From NCBI RefSeq assembly GCF_002924365.1, contig NZ_PQWB01000055.1:1-45732 (forward strand): 45,732 nt of DNA, in the 5' to 3' direction. The first letter of the stretch is position 1; each line of letters opens with the position of its first letter. Source of the DNA: Chromobacterium alticapitis (GTDB taxonomy: Bacteria; Pseudomonadota; Gammaproteobacteria; Burkholderiales; Chromobacteriaceae). Below, piece after piece: positions 31,802-39,544 of the stretch. A program made the position numbers and the translations under genes. Below the pieces are notes generated by a model. That model saw only the letters and a list, made by a program, of their open reading frames with translations. It did no database searches and had not been told where the DNA came from.

Positions 31802-33139
31802 ATGGCAAAGATTAATTTCACCTCTTCCCGTATCGACTCCTTCAAGTGCCCTGACGACAAGAAACAAGCCTTCCTTTGGGATACCCGCGCTCCCGGCCTT
31901 GGTCTTCGCACTACGCCTCAGGGCTCAAAGTCGTACATCTTCCAGGGCAAACTTCTTCAGCAAAGCATCCGCGTCACCATTGGCGACCCGAGAGCGTGGA
32001 GCATCGAACAAGCACAGGATGAAGCTCGACGCTTGCAAAGGCTCATCGACGGTGGCCAAGACCCCAGAGCCGAGCGCACCGCCCGGCTCCTTGCGGAGCA
32101 GCAACGCCAAGCGGAAGCCAAACGCCAGCACGTGACGTTGGGAGAAGCCTGGGAGGTATATATAAGGATACGCCGGCCCAAGTGGTCAGAACGACACTAC
32201 CTAGATCATGTTCGCTTCGCCGAGCCAGGCGGACGCCCTGCTCTGCGCGGCAAGAAGCTGATCTCACCCGGCCCGTTGGCCCCAATGCTCTCGCTAACCC
32301 TCCCTGAACTGACACGGCCAACTATATCAGCATGGCTCGAAAAGGAGGTGGAAACTCGAGCCGCCCAAGCCCGTCTTGCATTCTCTGCCTTGTGCGCGTT
32401 CATCACATGGTGCGAAAGCCAAGAAAAGTACGCAGGCATGGCTGACCTAAACATCTGCACCAACCGTCTATTAAAGGAGATCATCCCCAGGCAAAAACCC
32501 AAGCAAGACTGCCTTCAACGCGAACAACTTGTCTCTTGGTTCCAAGCAGTCCTCAATCTGGAGAATCCTGTCCACTCAGCCTACCTGCAAGCCTTGCTTC
32601 TGACGGGTGCCAGGCGTGAGGAAATGGCAGCACTCCGCTGGGACGAAGTGGACTTTCAATGGAAATCTCTCAAGCTTGCCGACAAGATTGAGGAGGATGG
32701 CCGCGAAATTCCGTTAACACCCTACTTGGCATCGCTCCTGCTAGATCTCAAAATTCGGAACGAGACCCCTCCGCCTGCTCATATCCTTGCCCGCTGGCGC
32801 AAGCAGGGCAAGGAATGGCAGCCCTCAGAATGGGTTTTCTCAAGCCCAGCATCAGCTGATGGGAAAATTGCCGAGCCCAGGATCTCCCACAACAAAGCCC
32901 TGAAAGCTACAGGCCTTCCACATCTCACCTTGCACGGTTTACGCCGAAGCTTTGGCACACTTGCAGAATGGGTGGAGTGCCCAACCGGAGCCGTGGCGCA
33001 GATCATGGGTCACAAGCCAAGCGCCATAGCGGAGAAACATTATATTCGTAGACCATTAGACCTACTGCGTGTTACCCATGAAAAGATTGAAACCTGGATA
33101 TTGAAAGAAGCAAAGATATATCAGGCGGATGATATTTAA
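31802..33139 (+). CDS. Tyrosine integrase, phage P4/prophage type
   Basis: The protein (445 aa) begins with an arm-binding domain (M-A-K-I-N-F-T-S-S-R-I-D-S-F and A-P-G-L-G-L-R), then a core-binding region of about 120-230. In the catalytic domain the first Arg is in T-G-A-R-R-E-E-M-A-A-L-R-W near residue 275, then H-G-L-R-R-S-F-G-T-L near 378 and M-G-H-K-P-S-A-I-A-E-K-H-Y with the nucleophilic Tyr near 417. It should integrate and excise the island at tRNA-Met. It lies 180 bases from the att fragment, reads inward, and has a strong terminator. All catalytic residues are present, so the island may still be mobile. Confidence 0.93.
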   Translation: MAKINFTSSRIDSFKCPDDKKQAFLWDTRAPGLGLRTTPQGSKSYIFQGKLLQQSIRVTIGDPRAWSIEQAQDEARRLQRLIDGGQDPRAERTARLLAEQQRQAEAKRQHVTLGEAWEVYIRIRRPKWSERHYLDHVRFAEPGGRPALRGKKLISPGPLAPMLSLTLPELTRPTISAWLEKEVETRAAQARLAFSALCAFITWCESQEKYAGMADLNICTNRLLKEIIPRQKPKQDCLQREQLVSWFQAVLNLENPVHSAYLQALLLTGARREEMAALRWDEVDFQWKSLKLADKIEEDGREIPLTPYLASLLLDLKIRNETPPPAHILARWRKQGKEWQPSEWVFSSPASADGKIAEPRISHNKALKATGLPHLTLHGLRRSFGTLAEWVECPTGAVAQIMGHKPSAIAEKHYIRRPLDLLRVTHEKIETWILKEAKIYQADDI

Positions 33140-33147
33140 CTCAACAA

Positions 33148-33178
33148 CTAAGGGCTGGCATTCAGCCCTTAGTTTTTT
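33148..33178 (+). terminator. Terminator after the integrase gene
   Basis: CTAAGGGCTG, loop GCATT, CAGCCCTTAG, TTTTTT. It is a textbook Rho-independent terminator 9 bases after the stop, and isolates integrase transcription from the convergent gene. Confidence 0.92.
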
Positions 33179-33194
33179 ACAAACACAATGATAG

Positions 33195-34256
33195 CTAAAA
33201 CTTACCAGCGTTTATTTTTTTGTTCATTTCCCCTTGCCATCCTTTGAATTTATCATGCGTCACCACTCCATTTTCACTCAAAGATTCCGCCGAAATTTCA
33301 GCCATAACTTTCTCAACCGCCTGATCAATTGTCCTCACCCCTTTACGCGCATCCCAACACATCAGCCCAACCAAGGCTGGCTCAATCTGCTCAAGACCAA
33401 TCACCTCTCCAGCAATGCTCTTAGACAACGCAAACAAATTCTTAAGCCACTCAAGCATACTCTTAATTTTTTTATTTTCATCATCACGATTAGAAAAATA
33501 TAAATCTACGCCAAAATCAATCCTATCAAGCTCTTTATGAAATCCTATATATTTCATGTACTTAGCCGTACTAATAACATCATCCCGCAATAAACCATGC
33601 AACTCATTTATTCTATCTGACTGACTCATCCTAGAAAAATAACTAATTAGCCAAGGCGTTGCAACTGGGAACGGATCGTCGTCTATAGAGTTTTTAGAAA
33701 TCACACTTCCTCCCCAATCGTCATCAAACCCTTCTTCGATAATAATTTTATTAGCATTAACAATCCATTCTCTTTTAGGCTTCCCTATATTTCTTTTCTC
33801 TACACGCCTCCACCAAGAATAAACACTACTCACATCCCCCTCTGCTCGAGCTCCTGCCAAACAAAACTGACTTAACCGGGGAAGATTATTGATACACTTA
33901 ATAATTTCATGTTTGTATTTTTCTAAAGTATTCAACAAAAAATCTTTATATTTAGGCTTATCCTCAACATGAAATTTCACACCAGGAGCTATGCTTTCAA
34001 ATACCTCACTCCATTTCATTCCAAATTGAACTTTAGAGATTATCACTTTTGAAGTGTTGCATATATCCTTCTCATAGCCACACATCTCTTCCAACTGGTC
34101 AATTTCACTTATTATTTTCAATAACCTATCAACGTATTCTGATTTTAATTTTCTTTCGTGCCTGATACAAATCTCATATTCCAAGAATGTTTTAATTTCA
34201 TTCTTAACAAAAAAATCTTCCTCCGAAGGAACAACTCCCCCACCACAATCAGACAT
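33195..34256 (-). CDS. Hypothetical protein in the island (353 aa, AT-rich)
   Basis: I do not recognise the family. The product is mostly helical by inspection, with Glu/Lys-rich segments, and has no signal peptide, no membrane helix and no nucleotide-binding motif I can see. The stretch W-L-I-S-Y-F-S-R-M-S-Q-S-D-R-I-N-E-L-H-G-L-L-R-D-D and a Trp pair S-W-W-R-R are distinctive. The gene is among the most AT-rich in the window, and is read against the integrase. The position, between integrase and AlpA, is where P4-type islands often carry defence or fitness genes; that is inference only. ATG 34256 is preferred to GTG 34271. Confidence 0.65.
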   Translation of the reverse strand: MSDCGGGVVPSEEDFFVKNEIKTFLEYEICIRHERKLKSEYVDRLLKIISEIDQLEEMCGYEKDICNTSKVIISKVQFGMKWSEVFESIAPGVKFHVEDKPKYKDFLLNTLEKYKHEIIKCINNLPRLSQFCLAGARAEGDVSSVYSWWRRVEKRNIGKPKREWIVNANKIIIEEGFDDDWGGSVISKNSIDDDPFPVATPWLISYFSRMSQSDRINELHGLLRDDVISTAKYMKYIGFHKELDRIDFGVDLYFSNRDDENKKIKSMLEWLKNLFALSKSIAGEVIGLEQIEPALVGLMCWDARKGVRTIDQAVEKVMAEISAESLSENGVVTHDKFKGWQGEMNKKINAGKF

Positions 34257-34460
34257 AACTGTCAACCCCACTTGTTTTGAAATAAATGCTGGGGCTGCTT
34301 AAATCCCCTCGCACCACCATCATTCGTCGCCATGCACTACAGAGCCTCACAGCTCCCGGTGATTGTGCGAAACCCAGATGTCGCACCGAGCCCAAGCTCT
34401 CCCAGCCTCCGTGCCCTTCACGAGCTGGATGCAGCATATACCATCAACAAGGGGATAATC

Positions 34461-34673
34461 ATGACTTACCCAACTAAATGCCAATACACAGTCCGTCCCA
34501 CCCTTTCTACCGATGAGTTCGCCAAAGCTGTCGGTCTGCGATCACCCAGCATCCGGAAATCATATTCGCGCAAAGGACATGCCCTTGGAATTCAACCAAT
34601 AAAGTTGCCTAACGGCAAATTGCGTTGGCCTCTGGATAAAATTGAACAGCTGCTGACGGGAGCACAACAATGA
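34461..34673 (+). CDS. AlpA-like helix-turn-helix regulator/excisionase
   Basis: The 70-residue protein contains a MerR/AlpA-type helix-turn-helix (L-S-T-D-E-F-A-K-A-V-G-L-R-S-P-S-I-R-K) and a wing (I-K-L-P-N-G-K-L-R-W-P). Such proteins in P4-type islands act as excisionase or activate the integrase gene. AAGGGG lies 6 bases before ATG 34461. Its stop overlaps the DUF3987 start by 4 bases (ATGA), so the two form an operon. A longer frame from 34332 was rejected. Confidence 0.75.
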   Translation: MTYPTKCQYTVRPTLSTDEFAKAVGLRSPSIRKSYSRKGHALGIQPIKLPNGKLRWPLDKIEQLLTGAQQ

Positions 34674-36139
34674 AAACGCACTCTCAACAAAGCCGCTTTC
34701 CTATCGAAGCACTACCGCGATCCATGCGTGCAGCGGTGCTAGAGATACACAAGGAGACTCAGATTTCACCCGCCATGGTGGCAACCTTCGCAATCGCAGC
34801 CGCATCTGAAGCGGTGCATGGAACAGCTGTGTTACGGATGCACAATGGACAACTCAACCTGCTGTCTAACTGGACACTGGTTCTCGCTGAAAGCGGCTCA
34901 GGTAAATCACCCACCATCCAAAAACTGCGACAGCCAATACTTCAGTTTGAAACTGAAAATTACCGACAGTATCAAGAGAAATTGAAGCAATATCAAGCGA
35001 GCCACGAAAGCTGGAAAGTTATTAAGGGTGAGCTAGCTAATAAAGTTAAAAAGAATATCCGTGATGAAGACGACCCAACCTCCAGCCAGGCTGAATTGAC
35101 TGCTCACATTTTAAATGAACCTGTTCGGCCTCGTTTGATTAAGTTGTCTTACTCAGACACAACAATCCAAGCATTCTTTAATGGATTATTTGAAAATTGG
35201 CCTAGTGCTGCTTTGGTTAGTGATGAAGCATCGGCATTTTTTAATGGAACCATGGCTAGCAGCCTAGCTCAACTCAATCAGCGGTGGGAGCTTAGTCCAC
35301 TATCAATTGATAGGCGCAGCAATGTGGAGCAGATATATGTTGAAGATCCAAGAGTAATGCTGAATTTAGCGATACAGCCAGATCCTTTTGAGAAATATTT
35401 GAAGCGTACTGGTAATGAAGCACGTGATCTTGGCTTTTTAGCGCGGCTACTAATTTGTTACGCAGATGGTAGTGAGCCCTACTATTCCTTTAACCCTGAC
35501 CATTACCTACCCGATGCAGTTCATCATTTCCATGTAAGAATTCATGAACTACTAACTCAAATCAACATGCCGTCGAAAAAGAACAATGGCAAGGTTGAGA
35601 TTAGACTAAGTGATGAAGCCGATTTTTTCTCTGAAGGGAAAGCAGCCCTCATCAGAGAAAACTGTCAGCTAGGGAATGAACTATCTCAAGTAAAGGACTA
35701 TGGTGCCAAACTACACAGACACTTTATTAGACTAGCGGGTGTGTTTGAATATTTTGACACAGGGGAAATGGAAGTCAGTCTAAATACAGCAGAAAATGCT
35801 TTTAAAGTCGCTTGCTGGTATACAAGAGAATACATGCGCCTTTTCAAGCAACCAAACAACATGGACAGTATAACTAGCGATACATTTACCGTATCCACAT
35901 GGCTAAGAAAACGCAACAATCGTTTTATCAGAAAAAATGATTTAAGGAAATTTGGTCCTATAAGAGATTTAAAAAGGATCAATTTTGCCCTAGACAATCT
36001 TCTTTATACTGCAGAGATTGAAATATTCACATACAAAAAAATTTCAATCATTGACAAGCAACCACATTTAGCACGAAGTCAATTTCAATGCGAAAATGAA
36101 ATTTTTAGGTGGGGTGGCGGAAAATTCGATATGTGTTAA
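34670..36139 (+). CDS. DUF3987 family ATPase (YfjI-like, mobile-element replication protein)
   Basis: The protein (489 aa) begins F-P-I-E-A-L-P-R-S-M-R-A-A-V, a DUF3987 hallmark, and has a P-loop-like L-A-E-S-G-S-G-K-S-P-T near residue 76 and L-V-S-D-E-A-S-A-F near 185 (Walker B-like). The family resembles primase/helicase proteins and is common in integrated islands, so DNA replication or mobility of the island is likely; the direct reaction is unknown. Its length is normal. It follows the AlpA-like gene with 4 bases of overlap and ends before a hairpin. Confidence 0.85.
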   Translation: MKTHSQQSRFPIEALPRSMRAAVLEIHKETQISPAMVATFAIAAASEAVHGTAVLRMHNGQLNLLSNWTLVLAESGSGKSPTIQKLRQPILQFETENYRQYQEKLKQYQASHESWKVIKGELANKVKKNIRDEDDPTSSQAELTAHILNEPVRPRLIKLSYSDTTIQAFFNGLFENWPSAALVSDEASAFFNGTMASSLAQLNQRWELSPLSIDRRSNVEQIYVEDPRVMLNLAIQPDPFEKYLKRTGNEARDLGFLARLLICYADGSEPYYSFNPDHYLPDAVHHFHVRIHELLTQINMPSKKNNGKVEIRLSDEADFFSEGKAALIRENCQLGNELSQVKDYGAKLHRHFIRLAGVFEYFDTGEMEVSLNTAENAFKVACWYTREYMRLFKQPNNMDSITSDTFTVSTWLRKRNNRFIRKNDLRKFGPIRDLKRINFALDNLLYTAEIEIFTYKKISIIDKQPHLARSQFQCENEIFRWGGGKFDMC

Positions 36140-36181
36140 TACTCCACTAACAACACAAGCCTATTAGAATTATAAGTTTTG

Positions 36182-36203
36182 ATGGCCAGCAGACACTGGC
36201 CAT
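36182..36203 (+). terminator. Hairpin after the DUF3987 gene
   Basis: ATGGCCAG, loop CAGACA, CTGGCCAT, followed by a T-poor tail TCAAATTT. It is a likely but weak terminator. The stem resembles that of the terminator at 45331-45356. Confidence 0.55.
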
Positions 36204-36340
36204 TCAAATTTAAAATACCTAAGTGAAGCGAGATATCGATAAAAGAACACTGATCGCTGTTTGGCCAAAGTAGACTATCACCTTTTTGAGCCTAAACTAC
36301 CGCAACCGTGTAGAAAGCAACCAGGCTCATCAGATGACCT

Positions 36341-36508
36341 TCACGATGCCTCGTTTTGAGTTTGCTGCACGGTTGGTATGTTGATGCTTCCTGTAGCAGG
36401 AATCAGATGCTCCGGTGTGTGCAAGAACACCAGAAAAACCAGTGGCATGATCGTAGCCAATACGGTGCCAACAAATTGGCGGATGAAATGATCCAGTTCC
36501 GGGTGCAT
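36341..36508 (-). CDS. Small single-helix membrane protein (55 aa) ending the SHP operon
   Basis: The ATG at 36508 follows GAGGAG by 6 bases and encodes M-H-P-E-L-D-H-F-I-R-Q-F-V-G-T-V-L, a hydrophobic helix of about 20 residues (V-G-T-V-L-A-T-I-M-P-L-V-F-L-V-F-L), then a polar tail ending N-E-A-S. It is too short to stand out, but the ribosome-binding site, position and helix are convincing. It is the last gene of the SHP-DHC-cytochrome b-rubredoxin operon, 75 bases after rubredoxin. It could be a small subunit or assembly factor of the membrane cytochrome. No named family is recognised. Confidence 0.7.
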   Translation of the reverse strand: MHPELDHFIRQFVGTVLATIMPLVFLVFLHTPEHLIPATGSINIPTVQQTQNEAS

Positions 36509-36583
36509 GATTTGCTCCTCATTGATGACGGTACCCAGCCTACTCGTATGCTGCTGAATGGAAGCTGAACACTTGTTTCAGTT

Positions 36584-36760
36584 TCAAAACGACCGCAGGA
36601 CAAAATCCTGCTTGGCAACACCACACTCCGGACAGCGCCAGTTGTCTGGAATCCCTTCCCAAGTCGTTCCTGGCGCAATACCCGCCTCTGGCAGACCGGC
36701 AGTCGGGTCATAGATCATGCCGCAGGCTTCGCAGAGATAAAGTTGTTCAGTCGTATTCAT
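36584..36760 (-). CDS. Rubredoxin
   Basis: This 58-residue protein has the two iron-binding knuckles C-E-A-C-G-M-I-Y-D near residues 10-18 and C-P-E-C-G near residues 42-46, with G-I-A-P-G-T-x-W and I-P-D-N-W-R-C-P between, the classical rubredoxin pattern. It carries single electrons through an Fe(Cys)4 site. ATG 36760 is chosen (AAAGG 7 bases upstream); it lies inside the last codons of the cytochrome b gene, so translation is coupled. In this operon it may pass electrons between NAD(P)H-dependent reductases and the heme proteins. Confidence 0.95.
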   Translation of the reverse strand: MNTTEQLYLCEACGMIYDPTAGLPEAGIAPGTTWEGIPDNWRCPECGVAKQDFVLRSF

Positions 36761-37469
36761 CATGCTGCCTTTCTGATGAGGTGTATTGCTGGTCAATCAA
36801 GCTACCGGGGGATTGCCACGAATAGGTAACGAAGCACACCGCTGCGATCAGAATCAGCATGGCAAGCCAGGCATGATTGTGCTTTGCCAGATCGGGTCCG
36901 CGCCCTGGCACCCGCCCGGTCAGCATGGGGCGGATCAGGTTTTGCCTGCGCAGGAGCGAGCCTAACAGCACCAAACCAAGATGCAGAGCAATCAGGGCCA
37001 GCATCAGATTGGCCATTAACTCGTGAGACTCGGCGATCCATTCGGGGCCGTCGAGATTGCTGAAATAGCCGCTGAGGGTCAGCGGGATGATATTGAGCCA
37101 GAGCAGGACCACGAGTAAAGCCATCAGCCCTTGTTGTAGCGGCTTCAGGCACTGCGTTAGCCCTTGCTGCCTCTCCCGCCAGAACAATAGTCCTGAAAGA
37201 GGGGCGACGCGTTTAAGCCAGTTGGAGAGTCTGGCCTGCCGCGGCCCCAAGAGTCCGTAGAGCAGTCGGAAAAGCAATAGGCCTGCCAGGGTGTAGCCAA
37301 GCGTAATGTGCAACGCACGCCAATGTTCGCTCTCGGCAGTCAGCCAGGCCCCGGCAAACGCGAGCGAGCTCAAGCAGTGGAACATACGAATCGGAGCATC
37401 GATGACTCGACGTGTATTCGTTTCTTGCACAGGTTGGGGTGTCAACGTGCAATCTGCTTCTGGGTTCAT
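36747..37469 (-). CDS. Membrane cytochrome b (b561/DUF4405-type), SHP-operon partner
   Basis: The protein (240 aa) has four to five helices and conserved His residues as heme ligands: A-P-I-R-M-F-H near residue 29, E-H-W-R-A-L-H-I-T-L-G-Y near 48, S-H-E-L-M-A-N and L-H-L-G near 148-160. Ni/Fe-hydrogenase type cytochromes b (b561) share this layout. Such a protein beside SHP and DHC genes is known from Rhodobacter and Shewanella and is thought to carry quinol electrons to the c-type pair. ATG 37469 follows GGGAGACTAATC. It overlaps rubredoxin. Confidence 0.85.
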   Translation of the reverse strand: MNPEADCTLTPQPVQETNTRRVIDAPIRMFHCLSSLAFAGAWLTAESEHWRALHITLGYTLAGLLLFRLLYGLLGPRQARLSNWLKRVAPLSGLLFWRERQQGLTQCLKPLQQGLMALLVVLLWLNIIPLTLSGYFSNLDGPEWIAESHELMANLMLALIALHLGLVLLGSLLRRQNLIRPMLTGRVPGRGPDLAKHNHAWLAMLILIAAVCFVTYSWQSPGSLIDQQYTSSERQHDEYD

Positions 37470-37471
37470 GA

Positions 37472-37981
37472 TTAGTCTCCCTGAAACGCGTTGCGCTGCA
37501 GCGGGGATAACCCCGCCGGCAGTTTCAGATTGTCGTCGCTGAAACGCCCCCGTTCCGCGCCAACATGGCATGCCTGGCAATTAGCCGCGCTCTTGACGGA
37601 AGGGAGTCGCCAGACAGCGTCCTGAATATTGGCGTGCTTGCGCTGAAACCAGTTGCTGCTGGTTATCCGGTCATGCGGGGGGACCTGGCGTGCATATTTG
37701 TCTTGCCCACCGTTGTCTTGCAGCCAACTGGCTATCAGCTTGACACTGGCAGGATCGATACTGGCATCGGTACCAAAATGCTTGTCCAGTCTTCCCATGA
37801 GACGATGCCATGACTCAGCAGGGAGTAGACCCGGCGGATACGCCAGATGGCAGGCCGCACACTCTTGCTGATACGCCTTGGGGACATTGGCTGGCATGGC
37901 TCGGCCACTATCCGCCAGTAGCACCGGGCTCAGGATGAGCCCCGCCAACGCAATCAACATGAAGGTTTGTGACTTTTGCAT
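37472..37981 (-). CDS. Diheme cytochrome c (DHC)
   Basis: The precursor (169 aa) has a Sec signal peptide (hydrophobic run ending P-V-L-L-A-D), then two heme c motifs: C-A-A-C-H near residue 43 and C-Q-A-C-H near residue 136. It matches the DHC family linked to SHP, which passes electrons to SHP in the periplasm. ATG 37981 has AAGGAG 8 bases upstream, inside the SHP end; a GTG at 37990 is too close to it. It lies between SHP and the cytochrome b gene, with a 2-base gap to the latter. Confidence 0.9.
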   Translation of the reverse strand: MQKSQTFMLIALAGLILSPVLLADSGRAMPANVPKAYQQECAACHLAYPPGLLPAESWHRLMGRLDKHFGTDASIDPASVKLIASWLQDNGGQDKYARQVPPHDRITSSNWFQRKHANIQDAVWRLPSVKSAANCQACHVGAERGRFSDDNLKLPAGLSPLQRNAFQGD

Positions 37982-37993
37982 GGCGGCCACTCC

Positions 37994-38398
37994 TTAGCGT
38001 CGCAGGCTGATCAAAAATGCCAGCACATCGGCTTTTTCCTGCGGGGTGCACTCTCGCCTCAACACATCGTTGCAATTGCGCCGGAACCATTTGTCGGTTT
38101 TTGCCTGATCCGTCAGGGAGGCGGGATTGAATGCGGGTGCCAGTGGCTGCAGGATTTTTCCTGTTCCTGCATGCTTGCCCTGGGCTGTAGGCGGATTGCC
38201 ATGGCAGGAGGCGCAAGACCATTGTTCGCCATGCTTCTGGGTGAAAAATTGTTGGCCCCGCGGTGCCTGACCAGCACTACCAGCCAACTGGCTCCAGTGC
38301 TGCAGCTGATTCGCGGCGGTCGTATCACCCGCATGAGCGACCGTCTGAAGGAAAAGGCTGAGCGTGGCGAGCTGAATCAGCCTGGTGAGTGTGTGCAT
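37994..38398 (-). CDS. SHP (sphaeroides heme protein), DUF1924 oxygen-binding cytochrome c
   Basis: The precursor (134 aa) has a Sec signal peptide ending A-H-A and one heme motif C-A-S-C-H near residue 62. The C-terminal pattern F-R-R-N-C-N-D-V-L-R-R-E-C matches SHP, where an Asn serves as the labile sixth ligand and two Cys make a disulfide. SHP binds O2 and NO in the periplasm; its physiological role is not settled. It is the first gene of the leftward operon, with GGGAGG before its ATG, and it shares a promoter region with the PepSY gene. Confidence 0.88.
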   Translation of the reverse strand: MHTLTRLIQLATLSLFLQTVAHAGDTTAANQLQHWSQLAGSAGQAPRGQQFFTQKHGEQWSCASCHGNPPTAQGKHAGTGKILQPLAPAFNPASLTDQAKTDKWFRRNCNDVLRRECTPQEKADVLAFLISLRR

Positions 38399-38465
38399 GG
38401 CGTCCTCCCTGTCTATTGATGCGGCTCAATTTGCCAGAGACGTATTGAAGGCAGTCTGAAGAGAA

Positions 38466-38482
38466 CGTTCATCTTCCGTTCA
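38466..38482 (+). promoter_or_regulatory. Putative response-regulator box (direct repeat)
   Basis: CGTTCA-TCTTC-CGTTCA is a perfect hexamer repeat with 11-bp period, the architecture used by PmrA/QseB-type response regulators. It lies in the 131-bp divergent region between SHP and the PepSY gene; a TAGATT two bases later could be a -10. The response regulator encoded next door is the natural candidate to bind. Confidence 0.6.
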
Positions 38483-38529
38483 GCTAGATTGGGATAGGGT
38501 GGCGACAGTCCCAACGGAGGCGGTTCAAC

Positions 38530-38886
38530 ATGAAGTGGTTTTCGATTGCAGGCTATTTACTGCTTGGCGGCATGCTGGCCACGTCGAACTGTTTTGCAGA
38601 CAGCGATCAGGATGTGGCACGCGAAGCGGTTCGTGCCGGCGAGATACTGCCCCTGAATGAGATCATGAAGGTGGTGCAGCGAGATTTTCCGGGCAAGCTG
38701 CTGGAGGTGGAGCTAGAGCGCAAGGGGCCGCTCTGGGTGTACGACATCAAACTTCTGCAAAATGACGGAGTGGTGCGAAAAATGCGCTACAACGCCAAAA
38801 CGGCAGTATTGCTCGGGTCAAAGATCAAGCCTGCAGGCAAGGCTCGAAACGATTTATCGGCAAGCGAGGCTGGAGAAGGCTCATGA
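38530..38886 (+). CDS. Periplasmic PepSY-domain protein
   Basis: The protein (118 aa) has a signal peptide ending in C-F-A-D, then a PepSY domain (A-R-E-A-V-R-A-G-E-I-L-P-L-N-E-I-M-K-V-V-Q-R-D-F-P-G-K-L-L-E-V-E-L-E). Small PepSY proteins next to two-component systems are usually periplasmic sensors or inhibitors of the kinase. CGGAGGCGG lies just upstream of the ATG, and the stop overlaps the response regulator by 4 bases. It is the first gene of the rightward arm. Confidence 0.88.
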   Translation: MKWFSIAGYLLLGGMLATSNCFADSDQDVAREAVRAGEILPLNEIMKVVQRDFPGKLLEVELERKGPLWVYDIKLLQNDGVVRKMRYNAKTAVLLGSKIKPAGKARNDLSASEAGEGS

Positions 38887-39542
38887 AGCTGCTATTGGTG
38901 GAGGATGAGCATACCTTGCGTCAGACATTGGCCCAGGTTTTGCGGGCGAATGGCTATGTCACCGATGAGGCTCACCATGGCCGTGAAGCCTGGTTCATGG
39001 GGGATACCGAGAGTTACGACGCCGTAATTTTGGATCTTGGCCTGCCCGAGATGGATGGAATTTCCGTCCTGAAACGTTGGCGCCAGAATCATCGTGTCAT
39101 GCCCGTGCTGATTCTGACGGCAAGAGACAGCTGGCATGAAAAAGTCGAGGGTATGGATGCCGGAGCGGATGATTATCTGGCAAAGCCGTTTCATACAGAG
39201 GAATTACTGGCCAGAATTCGAGCCTTGATTCGGCGCGCCCATGGCCTGGCATCCCCATTGTTGAATTGCCAGGGAATTTGCTTGGATACCCGAAGTGGCA
39301 AAGTCAGCTTGGATGGGGCCCCTCTTACGTTGACGCGCCATGAATATCTGGTGCTCGAATACCTCATGCATCGACCAGATGCCATAGTCTCGCGCAGTGA
39401 ACTAACCGAGCATATTTATGCTCAGGATTGTGACCGCGACTCCAATACGATCGAGGTTTTTATCGGTCGATTACGAAAAAAACTGCCGCAAGGAGTCATT
39501 GAAACGATACGTGGTCTTGGCTATCGACTGAACAAGGGGTGA
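38883..39542 (+). CDS. OmpR/QseB-type response regulator
   Basis: The 219-residue protein has a receiver domain (acidic pair E7-D8, phosphoacceptor Asp51 in V-I-L-D-L-G-L-P, Lys in Y-L-A-K-P-F near 101) and an OmpR-type winged helix with L-T-R-H-E-Y-L-V-L-E-Y-L near 152 and the recognition wing V-F-I-G-R-L-R-K-K-L near 198. All phosphorylation residues are in place, so it should act as a DNA-binding activator with the kinase that follows. The divergent promoter contains a hexamer repeat of the expected type. Confidence 0.94.
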   Translation: MKLLLVEDEHTLRQTLAQVLRANGYVTDEAHHGREAWFMGDTESYDAVILDLGLPEMDGISVLKRWRQNHRVMPVLILTARDSWHEKVEGMDAGADDYLAKPFHTEELLARIRALIRRAHGLASPLLNCQGICLDTRSGKVSLDGAPLTLTRHEYLVLEYLMHRPDAIVSRSELTEHIYAQDCDRDSNTIEVFIGRLRKKLPQGVIETIRGLGYRLNKG

Positions 39543-39544
39543 GC

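Noticed and set aside
38416-38429. TTGAT-GCGG-CTCAA as an FNR box for the SHP operon
   Set aside because: One mismatch, and it lies only about 18 bases from the SHP start codon, inside the leader. Too weak to support control by FNR.
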